From Paenibacillus segetis (lineage in GTDB: Bacteria; Bacillota; Bacilli; Paenibacillales; Paenibacillaceae), in assembly GCF_014639155.1 (NCBI RefSeq), contig NZ_BMFT01000001.1, forward strand, positions 1,426,001 through 1,490,000: 64,000 bases of DNA. Reading direction: 5' to 3'. Both the position numbers and the translations under genes were made by a program. This document shows, one piece after another, positions 18,138-27,471 of this stretch (within the stretch, counting starts at the first letter, position 1; every line of letters begins with the position of its first letter). The notes below the pieces were generated by a model. It was given only the letters and a program-made list of their open reading frames with translations, was not told the origin of the DNA and did no database searches.

Positions 18138-19547
18138 ATGGACCGGACTAGTGAATTAGGACAGATACTGAGTGTGACAATTAATGAAGATAAAACGGTT
18201 GCTTACTTGCAATTTTTAAAAAAGGAAGATAGTTTCACTTGCAGTGCTGATGTATTACGCCATTTTCTTCAAAATAATAATGTTAAACATGGTATTCAAC
18301 AAGATATAGTAGAACGTTTTGCAGCTAATCCGCGAGAATACTTTTTCAGTAGAACACCTATTGCCATAGGTAACGAACCGGTGGATGGGGTAAATGGAAG
18401 TATTCGTTATGCAATTCAGCTGGATGATGATCAGCACTTTCGTCCTGCAGAGGGTGAAGATGGTAAGGTTGATTACAAGGATGTTACTCGGTTAAATAAT
18501 GTACGTAAAGGTCAAATTATCGCGGAACTTGTACCTGCAGTGCCTGGCCGTCCTGGAATGGCAGTGACAGGAGTCCCTATTCCCTGTAGAGATGGTAAGG
18601 AAGCTATCTTAAAGGTAGGCAAGAACGTTGTCTTGAATCCAGAACAGAATGCAATGTATGCGGCAATTGATGGTCTTGTGACGATGACGGAGAAGGGGAA
18701 AATGAATGTCTTTCCTATCTATGAGATCAACGGAAATGTTGATTACGGCACAGGGAATATTGAATTTGTAGGTACTGTAGTTGTCAGAGGAAATGTATTG
18801 ACCGGGTTTAAGGTTACTGCTGCAGGAGATATTCGGGTTATTGGTGGAGTAGAGGGAGCTGAATTATTTGCAGGAGGCTCTATTGATATAACCGGTGGAA
18901 TTATTGGATATAACAAGGGCCTTGTAAAAGCCGGCCATCAGGTGAAAAGTTCTTTCATTCAAGATGGAAATGTTCAGGCGGGTGAAGATGTAATTGTCTC
19001 TCAGAGCATTATGCATTCTAATATCCGTGCGGGTAGGGATGTCATATGCAATGGAACAAAAGGTCTCATTGTTGGAGGAAGCATTCAAGCGGGTGAGAAA
19101 GTAATTGCTAGAATTATAGGGAATCCAATGTCTACTGCAACTTCTATTGAAGTTGGTGTTCTTCCGGATCTACGTAACGAACTTCAAGACTTACGTACTC
19201 AAATCAAGGAGCAGTTGGCAAATCTCGATAAAACGGAGAAAGCGCTAACATTATTGGACCAATTAGCTTCTCTGGGCAAGTTGACCCCGGACAAAGTGGC
19301 GATGCGCTCCAAACTCGGACTGACAAAGAAGTCTAATGCACAGGAACTAAATGAAATGAAGGAACGAATGTTAATTATTGAAAAAACGCTGGAGGATACA
19401 GGAAAAGCAAAAGTTGGAGTCCTTAAGATGATTTATGGTGGATCCAAGATTGTTATTGGTCGCTATACTAAGTATATTAAGGAGCCAATTTCGCACATGT
19501 CTTTCTACTATAGTGATGGTGACATTTCAATGTCCTCTTATTTTTAA
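18138..19547 (+). CDS. fapA: FapA-family (DUF342) protein
   Basis: 469 residues of the FapA/DUF342 type: an N-terminal domain, then a right-handed beta-helix-like core rich in Gly/Val repeats (GNVDYGTGNIEFVGTVVVRGNV, GGVEGAELFAGG, VIVSQSIMHSNIRAG), then a coiled-coil segment (about 350-430, LRNELQDLRTQIKEQLANL). Members often lie in flagellar operons and are linked to flagellar assembly or envelope, but the biochemical role is unsettled. Preceded by AAAGGGGGAA. Confidence 0.85.
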   Translation: MDRTSELGQILSVTINEDKTVAYLQFLKKEDSFTCSADVLRHFLQNNNVKHGIQQDIVERFAANPREYFFSRTPIAIGNEPVDGVNGSIRYAIQLDDDQHFRPAEGEDGKVDYKDVTRLNNVRKGQIIAELVPAVPGRPGMAVTGVPIPCRDGKEAILKVGKNVVLNPEQNAMYAAIDGLVTMTEKGKMNVFPIYEINGNVDYGTGNIEFVGTVVVRGNVLTGFKVTAAGDIRVIGGVEGAELFAGGSIDITGGIIGYNKGLVKAGHQVKSSFIQDGNVQAGEDVIVSQSIMHSNIRAGRDVICNGTKGLIVGGSIQAGEKVIARIIGNPMSTATSIEVGVLPDLRNELQDLRTQIKEQLANLDKTEKALTLLDQLASLGKLTPDKVAMRSKLGLTKKSNAQELNEMKERMLIIEKTLEDTGKAKVGVLKMIYGGSKIVIGRYTKYIKEPISHMSFYYSDGDISMSSYF

Positions 19548-19603
19548 AATTTTTGGCGCTGCAGGGTGATGTTTTGGTATTCATTCCGTTCTGAGGTGAT
19601 CTC

Positions 19604-19924
19604 ATGAGTATGAAATCCGTGGAAATGCAAATCGCAATCCCGCGTACTAGCGAAGCAGGGCGTATTCAACAAGATCAGCAACATCGACCGCTGAATGATC
19701 AGACTTTGTTGGCAGGACAGAATATCAAGAACAGTGAACTAGAACGTCAGCGGAGTGCTAACATTGACGAGAGTGCCCATAATACGACTGTAAGACGAGA
19801 AGGAAATGGCTCCTCTGGCCAAGAGCAAGATCATTCCCCATCAGAGGACAAGCAGGAAGAACAAGCAAAGAAACACCCTGCGGAGCATCCCTATAAGGGA
19901 AAGCATATCGATTTTTCTCTATAA
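19604..19924 (+). CDS. Small disordered protein downstream of fapA
   Basis: 106 residues, highly polar and predicted disordered from composition (Gln/Glu/Arg/Ser-rich; EDKQEEQAKKHPAEHPYKGK). The N-terminus MSMKSVEMQIAIPRTSEAGR looks like a short conserved motif. The C-terminus ends HIDFSL, and the Leu codon and stop lie within the end of a repeat element, so the original tail may have been changed. Similar small proteins follow fapA in other Firmicutes as far as I recall, but there is no function to assign. Start ATG 19604 after GAGGTGAT. Confidence 0.65.
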   Translation: MSMKSVEMQIAIPRTSEAGRIQQDQQHRPLNDQTLLAGQNIKNSELERQRSANIDESAHNTTVRREGNGSSGQEQDHSPSEDKQEEQAKKHPAEHPYKGKHIDFSL

Positions 19925-20109
19925 GAGGTAGTTCAAAAATCCATCTTTTGATCACGATGCATATCAAGAAGCAGATTCGACATCGAATCTTGAATTCAGC
20001 CGGGCCCTCTGGTGCTCACGTAGGTTTTTCCTACGCTCCGCTCCTCGGTCCCTAGCTTCATCCAACCTTCTCGGTGCTGAATATCTGAATTTTTGAACAT
20101 ATACTATAA
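19919..20109 (+). repeat. MITE-like repeat, copy 1 (GTTCAAAAA ends)
   Basis: About 190 bases bounded by imperfect inverted ends: GAGGTAGTTCAAAAA on the left and TTTTTGAACATATACTATAA on the right. It is strongly similar to 37148-37377 (shared blocks GACATCGAATCTTGAATTC, GTGCTCACGTAGGTTTT and CTAGCTTCATCCAACCTTCT). No reading frame of note. The left end supplies the stop codon of the preceding small gene. Confidence 0.85.
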
Positions 20110-20138
20110 AGACGCAGGGCAAAAAGGTGAGGATAACA

Positions 20139-20741
20139 TTGTCATTTGGAGATCCATGGTTCTATATTGTGCTAATAGGGGTAGCTGCAATTTTTTACAG
20201 TTTTCTTCTTCCAGGAAGGAATAATCTCTCTACAACTAAGAACAATGCTGTAAATGAGTTGGAAACTACGCTTGAACAATACATGGCAGAAATAGAGAAA
20301 GAAAACGAAGAACTCATCCAATTGGTAACGCAGATGAAGCAGGACTTTTCTGCCAAGCAGATGGCGGTCCAAGAGCAGGTTGCTGAGCTGCGCGGACGGT
20401 TTGCTTCGATAGAGCAATCAACTCGACAAAGTGAGTCAAGATTGGGCATTCTTGAGGCTAAGCCGGTGAACATTGCGTTTACGGGGGGATTGGAGTCATC
20501 GAAGCAAGAGGAGCTATTGATAGAGAATGTGATGAAGCAAGAGGTTGCGTCTTCTGAGGAAATCTTGATACATTCTAATCCCAATGAAGAAGCACAGGAA
20601 TCACTTCACGATAGATATTCTGAATTGTTCTCGATGTACAACAGTGGGAAGTCGATTGATATGATCGCTAAGTCTATCGGAATACCCCGTGGGGAAGTTC
20701 AACTCATATTGCAATTGGCTAAGAGGGAGGAATCCCGATGA
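20139..20741 (+). CDS. SwrB-like membrane-anchored protein
   Basis: 200 residues: one N-terminal transmembrane helix (WFYIVLIGVAAIFYSFLL), a coiled coil of about 80 residues (NELETTLEQYMAEIEKENEE onward), an acidic linker and a C-terminal helix-turn-helix-like segment (SGKSIDMIAKSIGIPRGEVQ). This layout and its place near the end of the fla/che operon after sigD match SwrB (YlxL) of B. subtilis, which promotes basal body maturation. Sequence identity is low, so no symbol is given. TTG 20139 is chosen because AGGTGAGG lies six bases upstream; GTG 20127 is inside that site. Confidence 0.65.
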   Translation: MSFGDPWFYIVLIGVAAIFYSFLLPGRNNLSTTKNNAVNELETTLEQYMAEIEKENEELIQLVTQMKQDFSAKQMAVQEQVAELRGRFASIEQSTRQSESRLGILEAKPVNIAFTGGLESSKQEELLIENVMKQEVASSEEILIHSNPNEEAQESLHDRYSELFSMYNSGKSIDMIAKSIGIPRGEVQLILQLAKREESR

Positions 20742-21364
20742 TCAAAAATCGACATTTTATGTTAGGACTAGGTGTTGGTTTAATTATAGGGGCACTTCTT
20801 TTACAAGTCATGATGATTGGACAGGGACAACCCAGAAATTTATCAACCATGGAGCAGGTACAACAAGCAGCTGCAGAGTTGAACTTGAAAGTAGTTAAGA
20901 ATACTGAAGAGTTGCTCACAGAGGAAGAGTGGAAGGCAAAATCTCAGGATGCTGCTCTGAGTAATGGTGAGGATGAAAAAGAGGCTTCAACATTAGACCC
21001 TAATGAGCCAGCAACTCCAGAATCCCCACTGACGCCTACTTCACCTCAAGAACCTGAAGGAGAAATCGACTCGAATGTTTCAAAACCAGATGAGAAGAAG
21101 ATAACCTCTCCTGACTCCCCTAATAGTCCGGATGAACCAGAACCGGTTGTGGTAGAGTATAAGATTCGTAGTGGGGCTACGCTATCTAATGTAGCTTCTG
21201 GATTGAAAAAAGCGGGTGTCATCAGTGATGAAAGTGCATTTATTAAGAAGGCTTCTGCCAAAGGGGTAAATCGCAAATTGCAGGTGGGCACCTACAATTT
21301 TACAATTGGAGAGGATTTTAATTCGATTATCTCCAAAATAACGCTTAAATCGTCAGGAAAGTAA
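20738..21364 (+). CDS. Membrane-anchored YceG/MltG-like protein
   Basis: 208 residues. One N-terminal membrane helix (LGLGVGLIIGALLLQVMMI), a Pro/Glu/Ser-rich extracellular linker (about 70-140), and a C-terminal domain (YKIRSGATLSNVASGLKKAG, VGTYNFTIGEDFNSIISKI) resembling the small N-terminal domain of MltG/YceG endolytic transglycosylases. The catalytic half of MltG is absent, so it probably lacks that activity. Overlaps the previous gene by four bases and is the last gene before the operon terminator. Confidence 0.65.
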   Translation: MIKNRHFMLGLGVGLIIGALLLQVMMIGQGQPRNLSTMEQVQQAAAELNLKVVKNTEELLTEEEWKAKSQDAALSNGEDEKEASTLDPNEPATPESPLTPTSPQEPEGEIDSNVSKPDEKKITSPDSPNSPDEPEPVVVEYKIRSGATLSNVASGLKKAGVISDESAFIKKASAKGVNRKLQVGTYNFTIGEDFNSIISKITLKSSGK

Positions 21365-21387
21365 ACGAAATATTACAAAAAGACATT

Positions 21388-21412
21388 TAAAGCTCCTTTG
21401 GAGCTTTTTTTC
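21388..21412 (+). terminator. Terminator of the fla/che operon
   Basis: Perfect stem AAAGCTCC (21389-21396), loop TTT, GGAGCTTT (21400-21407), followed by a run of T. Sits 24 bases after the last operon gene. Confidence 0.93.
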
Positions 21413-21425
21413 ATACCAACTTTGG

Positions 21426-21454
21426 TTGCATCGATATCTTAGTTATGGTATATT
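21426..21454 (+). promoter_or_regulatory. Sigma-A promoter for rpsB
   Basis: TTGCAT at 21426-21431, 17-base spacer, TATATT at 21449-21454. It follows the operon terminator directly and leaves a leader of about 120 bases before rpsB. Confidence 0.75.
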
Positions 21455-21475
21455 AGTTCACGGTGTTATAACGCA

Positions 21476-21540
21476 CGCAGGATGATTTTGCGATGGGTGC
21501 TCTCCATACTGGGGAGTCATAGTGAAAAATGAAACCTGCG
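21476..21540 (+). promoter_or_regulatory. Structured rpsB leader, possible S2 autoregulatory RNA
   Basis: CGCAGG (21476-21481) pairs with CCTGCG (21535-21540), enclosing an inner hairpin built on CTCC/GGAG with an ATACTG loop. The helix ends about 25 bases before the AGGAGGTG ribosome site. Autoregulation by S2 is an inference from position only. Confidence 0.4.
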
Positions 21541-21582
21541 GAGGAAGCATCAAAAAAACCAAACTTTAGGAGGTGCGTGAAG

Positions 21583-22281
21583 ATGGCTGTAATCTCCATG
21601 AAACAACTGCTAGAAGCAGGCGTTCACTTCGGACACCAAACACGTCGTTGGAACCCGAAAATGGATCGTTATATCTTCACAGAAAGAAACGGAATTTATA
21701 TTATTGACCTACAAAAAACGGTCAAGAAAGTTGATGAAGCTTACAACTTCGTAAAAAGCATCGCAGAAGACAATGGTACTATTCTCTTCGTGGGCACGAA
21801 GAAACAAGCTCAAGACTCAGTTAAAGAAGAAGCTGAACGCGCTGGTCAATTCTACATTAACCAACGTTGGCTCGGCGGTACTTTGACTAACTTCCAAACT
21901 ATTCAAAAACGTATTGATCGTTTGAAACAGTTGGAACTATGGGAAGAAGACGGTACTTTCGCAGTTCTTCCGAAGAAAGAAGTTATCCTTCTTCGCAAAG
22001 AGAAAGATCGTTTGGAGAAATTCCTAGGCGGTATTAAGAACATGAAAGGCCTACCAAGTGCCTTGTTCATTATCGACCCTCGTAAAGAGCGTATTGCGGT
22101 TGCAGAAGCTCGTAAATTGGGTATCCCAATCGTAGGTATCGTTGATACAAACTGCGATCCAGACGAAATCGACTATGTAATTCCAGGTAACGATGATGCA
22201 ATTCGTGCAGTTAAATTGTTGACTGGTAAAATGGCTGATGCTGTTATCGAAGCTAACCAAGGCGAACAAAATAACGCTTAA
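21583..22281 (+). CDS. rpsB: 30S ribosomal protein S2
   Basis: 232 residues, complete S2 ([61 protein letters not shown]). A longer frame opens at 21529, but ATG 21583 directly follows AGGAGGTGCGTGAAG and fits the family start. First gene of the conserved rpsB-tsf-pyrH-frr block. Confidence 0.98.
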   Translation: MAVISMKQLLEAGVHFGHQTRRWNPKMDRYIFTERNGIYIIDLQKTVKKVDEAYNFVKSIAEDNGTILFVGTKKQAQDSVKEEAERAGQFYINQRWLGGTLTNFQTIQKRIDRLKQLELWEEDGTFAVLPKKEVILLRKEKDRLEKFLGGIKNMKGLPSALFIIDPRKERIAVAEARKLGIPIVGIVDTNCDPDEIDYVIPGNDDAIRAVKLLTGKMADAVIEANQGEQNNA

Positions 22282-22312
22282 TTTAGCCTTATAATGAATA
22301 AATTAAATGAGA

Positions 22313-22353
22313 AAGGGTGGTTGGTAGGTGTCAAACCTCTCACTACCCTTTTT
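22313..22353 (+). terminator. Terminator/attenuator between rpsB and tsf
   Basis: AAGGGTGGTTGGTAGGT pairs imperfectly with ACCTCTCACTACCCTT and is followed by eight T. A partial terminator here would lower tsf expression relative to rpsB, a known arrangement. Confidence 0.75.
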
Positions 22354-22437
22354 TTTAAAGGATAAATCTGTGATTTCCAAGCAGACTATGTAGATTAAAC
22401 TGAAGTTAACATATAATTGATATGGAGGTACTTAATA

Positions 22438-23088
22438 ATGGCAGTTGATGCAAAAGCAGTTAAAGAACTACGTGAAAGAACAGGCGCAGGTATGTTGGAT
22501 TGCAAGAAAGCGCTTGAGGAAGCAAACAACGATATTAATAAAGCAATTGAAATTCTTCGTGAAAAAGGTCTTGGTGCGGCAGCTAACAAAGCTGGACGTA
22601 TCGCTACTGAAGGTGTAGTTCAATCTTACATTCACGCAGGTGGAAGAATCGGTGTTCTAGTTGAAGTTAACTGTGAAACTGACTTTGTTGCCTTGACTGA
22701 TCAATTCAAAGAATTCGCACGTGACATTGCTATGCAAATCGCAGCTGCAAACCCACGTTATGTAAGCCGTGAAGAAGTGCCACAAGAAGATATCGAGAAA
22801 GAAAAAGAAATCCTTAAGGCACAAGCTTTGAACGAAGGCAAACCTGAGAAAATCGTTGAAAAAATGGTTGAAGGCCGTATTGGTAAATACTACGAAGAGT
22901 TCTGCTTGATGGAACAATCTTTCGTTAAAGACCCAGACAAAACGATTGCACAATTGCTTAACGAAAAAATTAGCACGATTGGTGAAAACATCTCCATCCG
23001 TCGTTTTGCTCGTTATGAACTTGGTGAAGGTCTGGAGAAAAAAGTGGACAATTTCGTAGAAGAAGTAATGTCCCAAGTGAAACAATAA
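22438..23088 (+). CDS. tsf: Translation elongation factor Ts
   Basis: 216 residues. UBA-like N-terminus ([20 protein letters not shown]), core signatures [16 protein letters not shown] and [11 protein letters not shown]. It is the short EF-Ts form with a reduced C-terminal core, not the 293-residue B. subtilis form. It exchanges GDP for GTP on EF-Tu. ATG 22438 follows ATGGAGGT; the upstream ATG at 22417 lacks a ribosome site. Confidence 0.97.
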   Translation: MAVDAKAVKELRERTGAGMLDCKKALEEANNDINKAIEILREKGLGAAANKAGRIATEGVVQSYIHAGGRIGVLVEVNCETDFVALTDQFKEFARDIAMQIAAANPRYVSREEVPQEDIEKEKEILKAQALNEGKPEKIVEKMVEGRIGKYYEEFCLMEQSFVKDPDKTIAQLLNEKISTIGENISIRRFARYELGEGLEKKVDNFVEEVMSQVKQ

Positions 23089-23149
23089 TTTAACCTTAGA
23101 TTATTTCATTAAAAAATAAAATTTTTCTTATAATTGAATGTAATAGAAA

Positions 23150-23178
23150 GTTGGAACACATCGTGTTCCTTCTTTTTT
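23150..23178 (+). terminator. Terminator after tsf
   Basis: GGAACAC (23153-23159), loop ATC, GTGTTCC (23163-23169), followed by TTCTTTTTT. Confidence 0.88.
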
Positions 23179-23180
23179 AA

Positions 23181-23950
<770 letters not shown>

Positions 23951-23951
<1 letters not shown>

Positions 23952-24505
23952 TGCCACAATCGGTTAAGAAAAGTGCCGAAGAGCGCATGGACAAAGCAAT
24001 CCAGTCATTGAAAAGAGATCTTGCAAGTTTGCGTGCGGGTAGAGCTAGTGTTTCTCTGCTTGATCGTATTCAAGTTGATTATTACGGTTCACCAACACCA
24101 GTTAATCAATTAGCAAACATCAATACACCGGACTCACGTACTTTAATGATCCAACCATGGGATAAATCATCCTTGGCGGATATTGAACGTGCGATTCAGA
24201 AGTCGGATCTCGGTTTAACACCGGCGAACGATGGTTCGATGATTCGCTTATCTATTCCTGCATTGACAGAAGAGCGTCGGGTTGAATTGGTTAAATTGAC
24301 GAAGAAGTTCGGTGAGGAATCTAAGGTTGCGATCCGTAACATTCGTCGTGATGCCAATGACGATATTAAGAAATTAGAAAAAAGTGAAATTTCTGAAGAT
24401 GAATCGCGTAGACATCAAGAGGATATTCAGAAATCAACAGATAAATTTATCGCAGAAGTCGAAAAAGTCCTGTCTGCGAAAGAAAAAGAGATCATGGAAG
24501 TTTAA
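23951..24505 (+). CDS. frr: Ribosome recycling factor
   Basis: 184 residues: full RRF with [34 protein letters not shown] and the C-terminal helix ending AKEKEIMEV. Separates ribosome subunits after termination with EF-G. ATG 23951 is preferred over TTG 23948 because AAAGGGAG (23935-23942) is eight bases away. Confidence 0.97.
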
Positions 24506-24518
24506 GAGACGAAAAGCG

Positions 24519-24546
24519 GCCCCTCCTAATACGGTGGGGTTTTGTC
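24519..24546 (+). terminator. Weak hairpin between frr and uppS
   Basis: CCCCTCC and GGTGGGG can pair with one T-T mismatch and are followed by TTTTGT. A weak or partial terminator at most. Confidence 0.4.
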
Positions 24547-24575
24547 TCTTTTCATCATCGGCTGGAGGAAAAGGA

Positions 24576-25343
24576 ATGATGAATTTATTTCAATTCTGGC
24601 GAAAAAAAGGGAAGAGCCCACAAACCACCGAGTTGTCCACTGATAATATACCGAAACATGTGGCCATTATTATGGACGGTAACGGACGCTGGGCCCGTAG
24701 GCTTGGTTTGCCACGGATCGTCGGCCATCGCAATGGGATGAAAGCAGTCAAGCGGGCGACCATAGCTGCGGACGAATTTGGTATCAAGGTTTTGACCTTG
24801 TATGCATTTTCTACTGAAAATTGGAAACGTCCAAAGGACGAAGTTGAATTTCTGATGTCGCTTCCCCAAGAATTTTTGGCGCTCGAACTTGAGGAGTTAA
24901 TTCAAAAAAATGTCCAGGTTCGCATGATGGGGCATACGGAAGATCTTCCACAACATACGATTAAAGCAATGGAAGAAGCGATATCCCGAACGAAAGATAA
25001 TACAGGACTCATTCTTAATTTTGCTCTGAATTATGGTAGTCGGCGAGAAATAACTGAATGTTTGCGCGATATTACTCGAAAAGTAGCGGCTGGTGAAATT
25101 TCTCCGGAGGATATCACGGAAGACATGGTACAATCTGGACTGTTAACGGCGGGATTATCAGATCCTGATTTGCTGATCCGTACTGGTGGAGAATTAAGAT
25201 TAAGTAATTTTATGCTCTGGCAAACTGCTTATAGTGAGTTCTGGTTTACGGAACTGTATTGGCCCGAATTTGGGCGTGAACATCTAAGGGAAGCCTTGAT
25301 CGAATATCAGCGACGTACACGTCGCTATGGCGGATTATCTTAG
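24576..25343 (+). CDS. uppS: Undecaprenyl diphosphate synthase (isoprenyl transferase)
   Basis: 255 residues. Catalytic Asp and phosphate loop in HVAIIMDGNGRWA, then GHRNGMKAVK, TLYAFSTENWKRP, NFALNYGSR and DLLIRTGGELRLSNF. Makes the C55 lipid carrier for peptidoglycan. The frame is open far upstream inside frr; ATG 24576 (or 24579) is selected by GGAGG at 24564-24568. Confidence 0.96.
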   Translation: MMNLFQFWRKKGKSPQTTELSTDNIPKHVAIIMDGNGRWARRLGLPRIVGHRNGMKAVKRATIAADEFGIKVLTLYAFSTENWKRPKDEVEFLMSLPQEFLALELEELIQKNVQVRMMGHTEDLPQHTIKAMEEAISRTKDNTGLILNFALNYGSRREITECLRDITRKVAAGEISPEDITEDMVQSGLLTAGLSDPDLLIRTGGELRLSNFMLWQTAYSEFWFTELYWPEFGREHLREALIEYQRRTRRYGGLS

Positions 25344-25364
25344 CATGATGGAAGGTGTAGAGGC

Positions 25365-26165
25365 TTGAAGCAGAGGTTGATTACGGGTGTTATCGCCGGA
25401 GGTCTTTTTCTGGGTCTGTGTATCATCGGCGGTTTTGGGTACCACACACTTATCACGATCATGGCTTTAATTGGCTATTATGAGTTCGTACGTATGATAA
25501 AAATGCCCTCCTTTGGGGGCACAGCTATCCTTGGATATTTGGGAGTGCTGTATTTAACGTTTCCATGGGAACCGCTAAATCTCACCATGCCATTGCAAAT
25601 ATTGCCGGTGCTATGGTTGCTGATGTTACTGTTTCTTACGGTTACGGTTCTAACTAAAAATGAAATCCCTATCGGACAAATATCTCTATTATTTCTCGGT
25701 ATGGTGTATATTGGCATGGGGTTTGCATATATTGCCGAAACCCGAAATACACCGGATGGGCATGGACTGTTTTGGACCATGCTAATGTTGTCTTCCATCT
25801 GGAGCAGTGATGCAGGCGCCTATTTTACTGGTCGGAGATTTGGTCGAAACAAGCTGTGGCCAGCGATTAGTCCTAACAAAACGGTCGAAGGTGCAATTGG
25901 CGGTATTGTGCTAGCTATTGTTGCTGCTGTAATATTCTCACTCTCTTCTGGTGGACTACTTACAATTGGACGGGCTATTTTAATTGGTACCTCAGCTGCA
26001 GTGGTTGGACAGATGGGTGATTTGGTTCAGTCAGCATATAAACGAATATATGGGATCAAAGACTCTGGTAAACTATTGCCGGGACATGGTGGTATATTGG
26101 ATCGTTGCGATAGCTGGATTATGGTATTTCCGTTCGTACATATTCTAATGCTGCTTCCACTTTAG
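25365..26165 (+). CDS. cdsA: Phosphatidate cytidylyltransferase
   Basis: 266 residues, about eight membrane helices, with the CdsA signature near the C-terminus (GQMGDLVQSAYKR and DSGKLLPGHGGILDRCDS) plus SDAGAYFTGRRFGRN. Produces CDP-diacylglycerol for phospholipids. Starts at TTG 25365 after GGAAGGTGTAGAGG. Confidence 0.95.
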   Translation: MKQRLITGVIAGGLFLGLCIIGGFGYHTLITIMALIGYYEFVRMIKMPSFGGTAILGYLGVLYLTFPWEPLNLTMPLQILPVLWLLMLLFLTVTVLTKNEIPIGQISLLFLGMVYIGMGFAYIAETRNTPDGHGLFWTMLMLSSIWSSDAGAYFTGRRFGRNKLWPAISPNKTVEGAIGGIVLAIVAAVIFSLSSGGLLTIGRAILIGTSAAVVGQMGDLVQSAYKRIYGIKDSGKLLPGHGGILDRCDSWIMVFPFVHILMLLPL

Positions 26166-26215
26166 AGGTTGTTAAATCAAAGTGATGAAGTTACTCAAGA
26201 TATGAGAGGTGCGTC

Positions 26216-27355
26216 ATGAAGAAGATTTCAGTGATTGGATCTACGGGATCAGTGGGTACCCAGACGCTTGATGTCATTATGCAACATCCTGAGCAATTTG
26301 AAATTGAAGGATTGGCGGCTGGAACTAATACCGACTTGTTCATTGAGCAGGTTAATCAGTTTCGTCCTAAAAAAGCGTCTATTGGAAATAAGGAATTAGC
26401 GAATAAAATTTCAGCACATCTTCCTGCAGAGGTAGAACTGTTTTATGGCGAGCAAGGACTCATTGAAGTTGCGGCAGGGACGGATGCGGAGATCGTAGTT
26501 ACGGCTATCGTTGGAAGTAGAGGCTTGCCTTCTACGCTGGCCGCAATTGCCGAAGGCAAGCATATTGGCCTAGCCAACAAAGAGACGCTTGTTACAGCTG
26601 GCCATCTTGTGACTGAGCTTGCTAGAAAGAAGGGGGTATCTCTACTCCCGGTAGATAGTGAGCACTCTGCAATCTTTCAGTGTCTTAACGGTGAGAACTT
26701 CAAAGAAGTAGAGGGAATTACTTTAACAGCATCCGGTGGTTCTTTTCGGGACTTCACTCGAGAACAGTTGCTGAATGTTACTGTGGAGGATGCGTTAAAA
26801 CATCCGAATTGGTCTATGGGTGCTAAAATCACAATTGATTCGGCCACGATGGTCAACAAAGGACTGGAAGTAATTGAAGCCCATTGGCTATTTGGACTTC
26901 CGTATGAACAGATTAATGTATTGTTACATCCTGAGAGCATCATCCACTCTTTCGTTGAATATCGTGACGGGAGTGTAATTGCCCAGCTCGGTACGCCAGA
27001 TATGCACATCCCTATTCAATATGCTTTGTCTTATCCCAATAGGCTATCTTCGTCCTCCAAAAGATTATCATTGGCGGAGATCGGTCGTCTGAATTTCCGT
27101 GAAATGGACTTGGAACGGTTCCCTTGTTTAAGACTTGCTTACGAATGTGGTAAAATAGGTGGTACGGCGACTACGGTATTTAACGCAGCAAATGAGATTG
27201 CCGTCTCACGTTTCTTAAAGCGGGAAATTTCCTTTTTGCAGATCGAGAATGTAATTGAGACTGTACTTTCCAAACATGAAGCGCAGTTGCAACCTGATCT
27301 TGAAAGTATTCAAGCTGCTGACGAATGGGCTAGGGAAGTCGCCGCATCCATCTAA
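26216..27355 (+). CDS. dxr: 1-deoxy-D-xylulose 5-phosphate reductoisomerase
   Basis: 379 residues. NADPH-binding [14 protein letters not shown], then [57 protein letters not shown]. Second step of the MEP isoprenoid pathway, next to uppS, which uses isoprenoid precursors. ATG 26216 follows GAGAGGTG. Confidence 0.97.
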   Translation: MKKISVIGSTGSVGTQTLDVIMQHPEQFEIEGLAAGTNTDLFIEQVNQFRPKKASIGNKELANKISAHLPAEVELFYGEQGLIEVAAGTDAEIVVTAIVGSRGLPSTLAAIAEGKHIGLANKETLVTAGHLVTELARKKGVSLLPVDSEHSAIFQCLNGENFKEVEGITLTASGGSFRDFTREQLLNVTVEDALKHPNWSMGAKITIDSATMVNKGLEVIEAHWLFGLPYEQINVLLHPESIIHSFVEYRDGSVIAQLGTPDMHIPIQYALSYPNRLSSSSKRLSLAEIGRLNFREMDLERFPCLRLAYECGKIGGTATTVFNAANEIAVSRFLKREISFLQIENVIETVLSKHEAQLQPDLESIQAADEWAREVAASI

Positions 27356-27471
27356 TTTCCCTCTCTTCGTAAAGAAAAGTTCCGCGTCGGTATTCTCTTG
27401 TGCCATATCGGAGAATAATGATAATCTAAAAGAACATTGGACGATCCGTGGCCAAAGGGAGGATGCTTACA

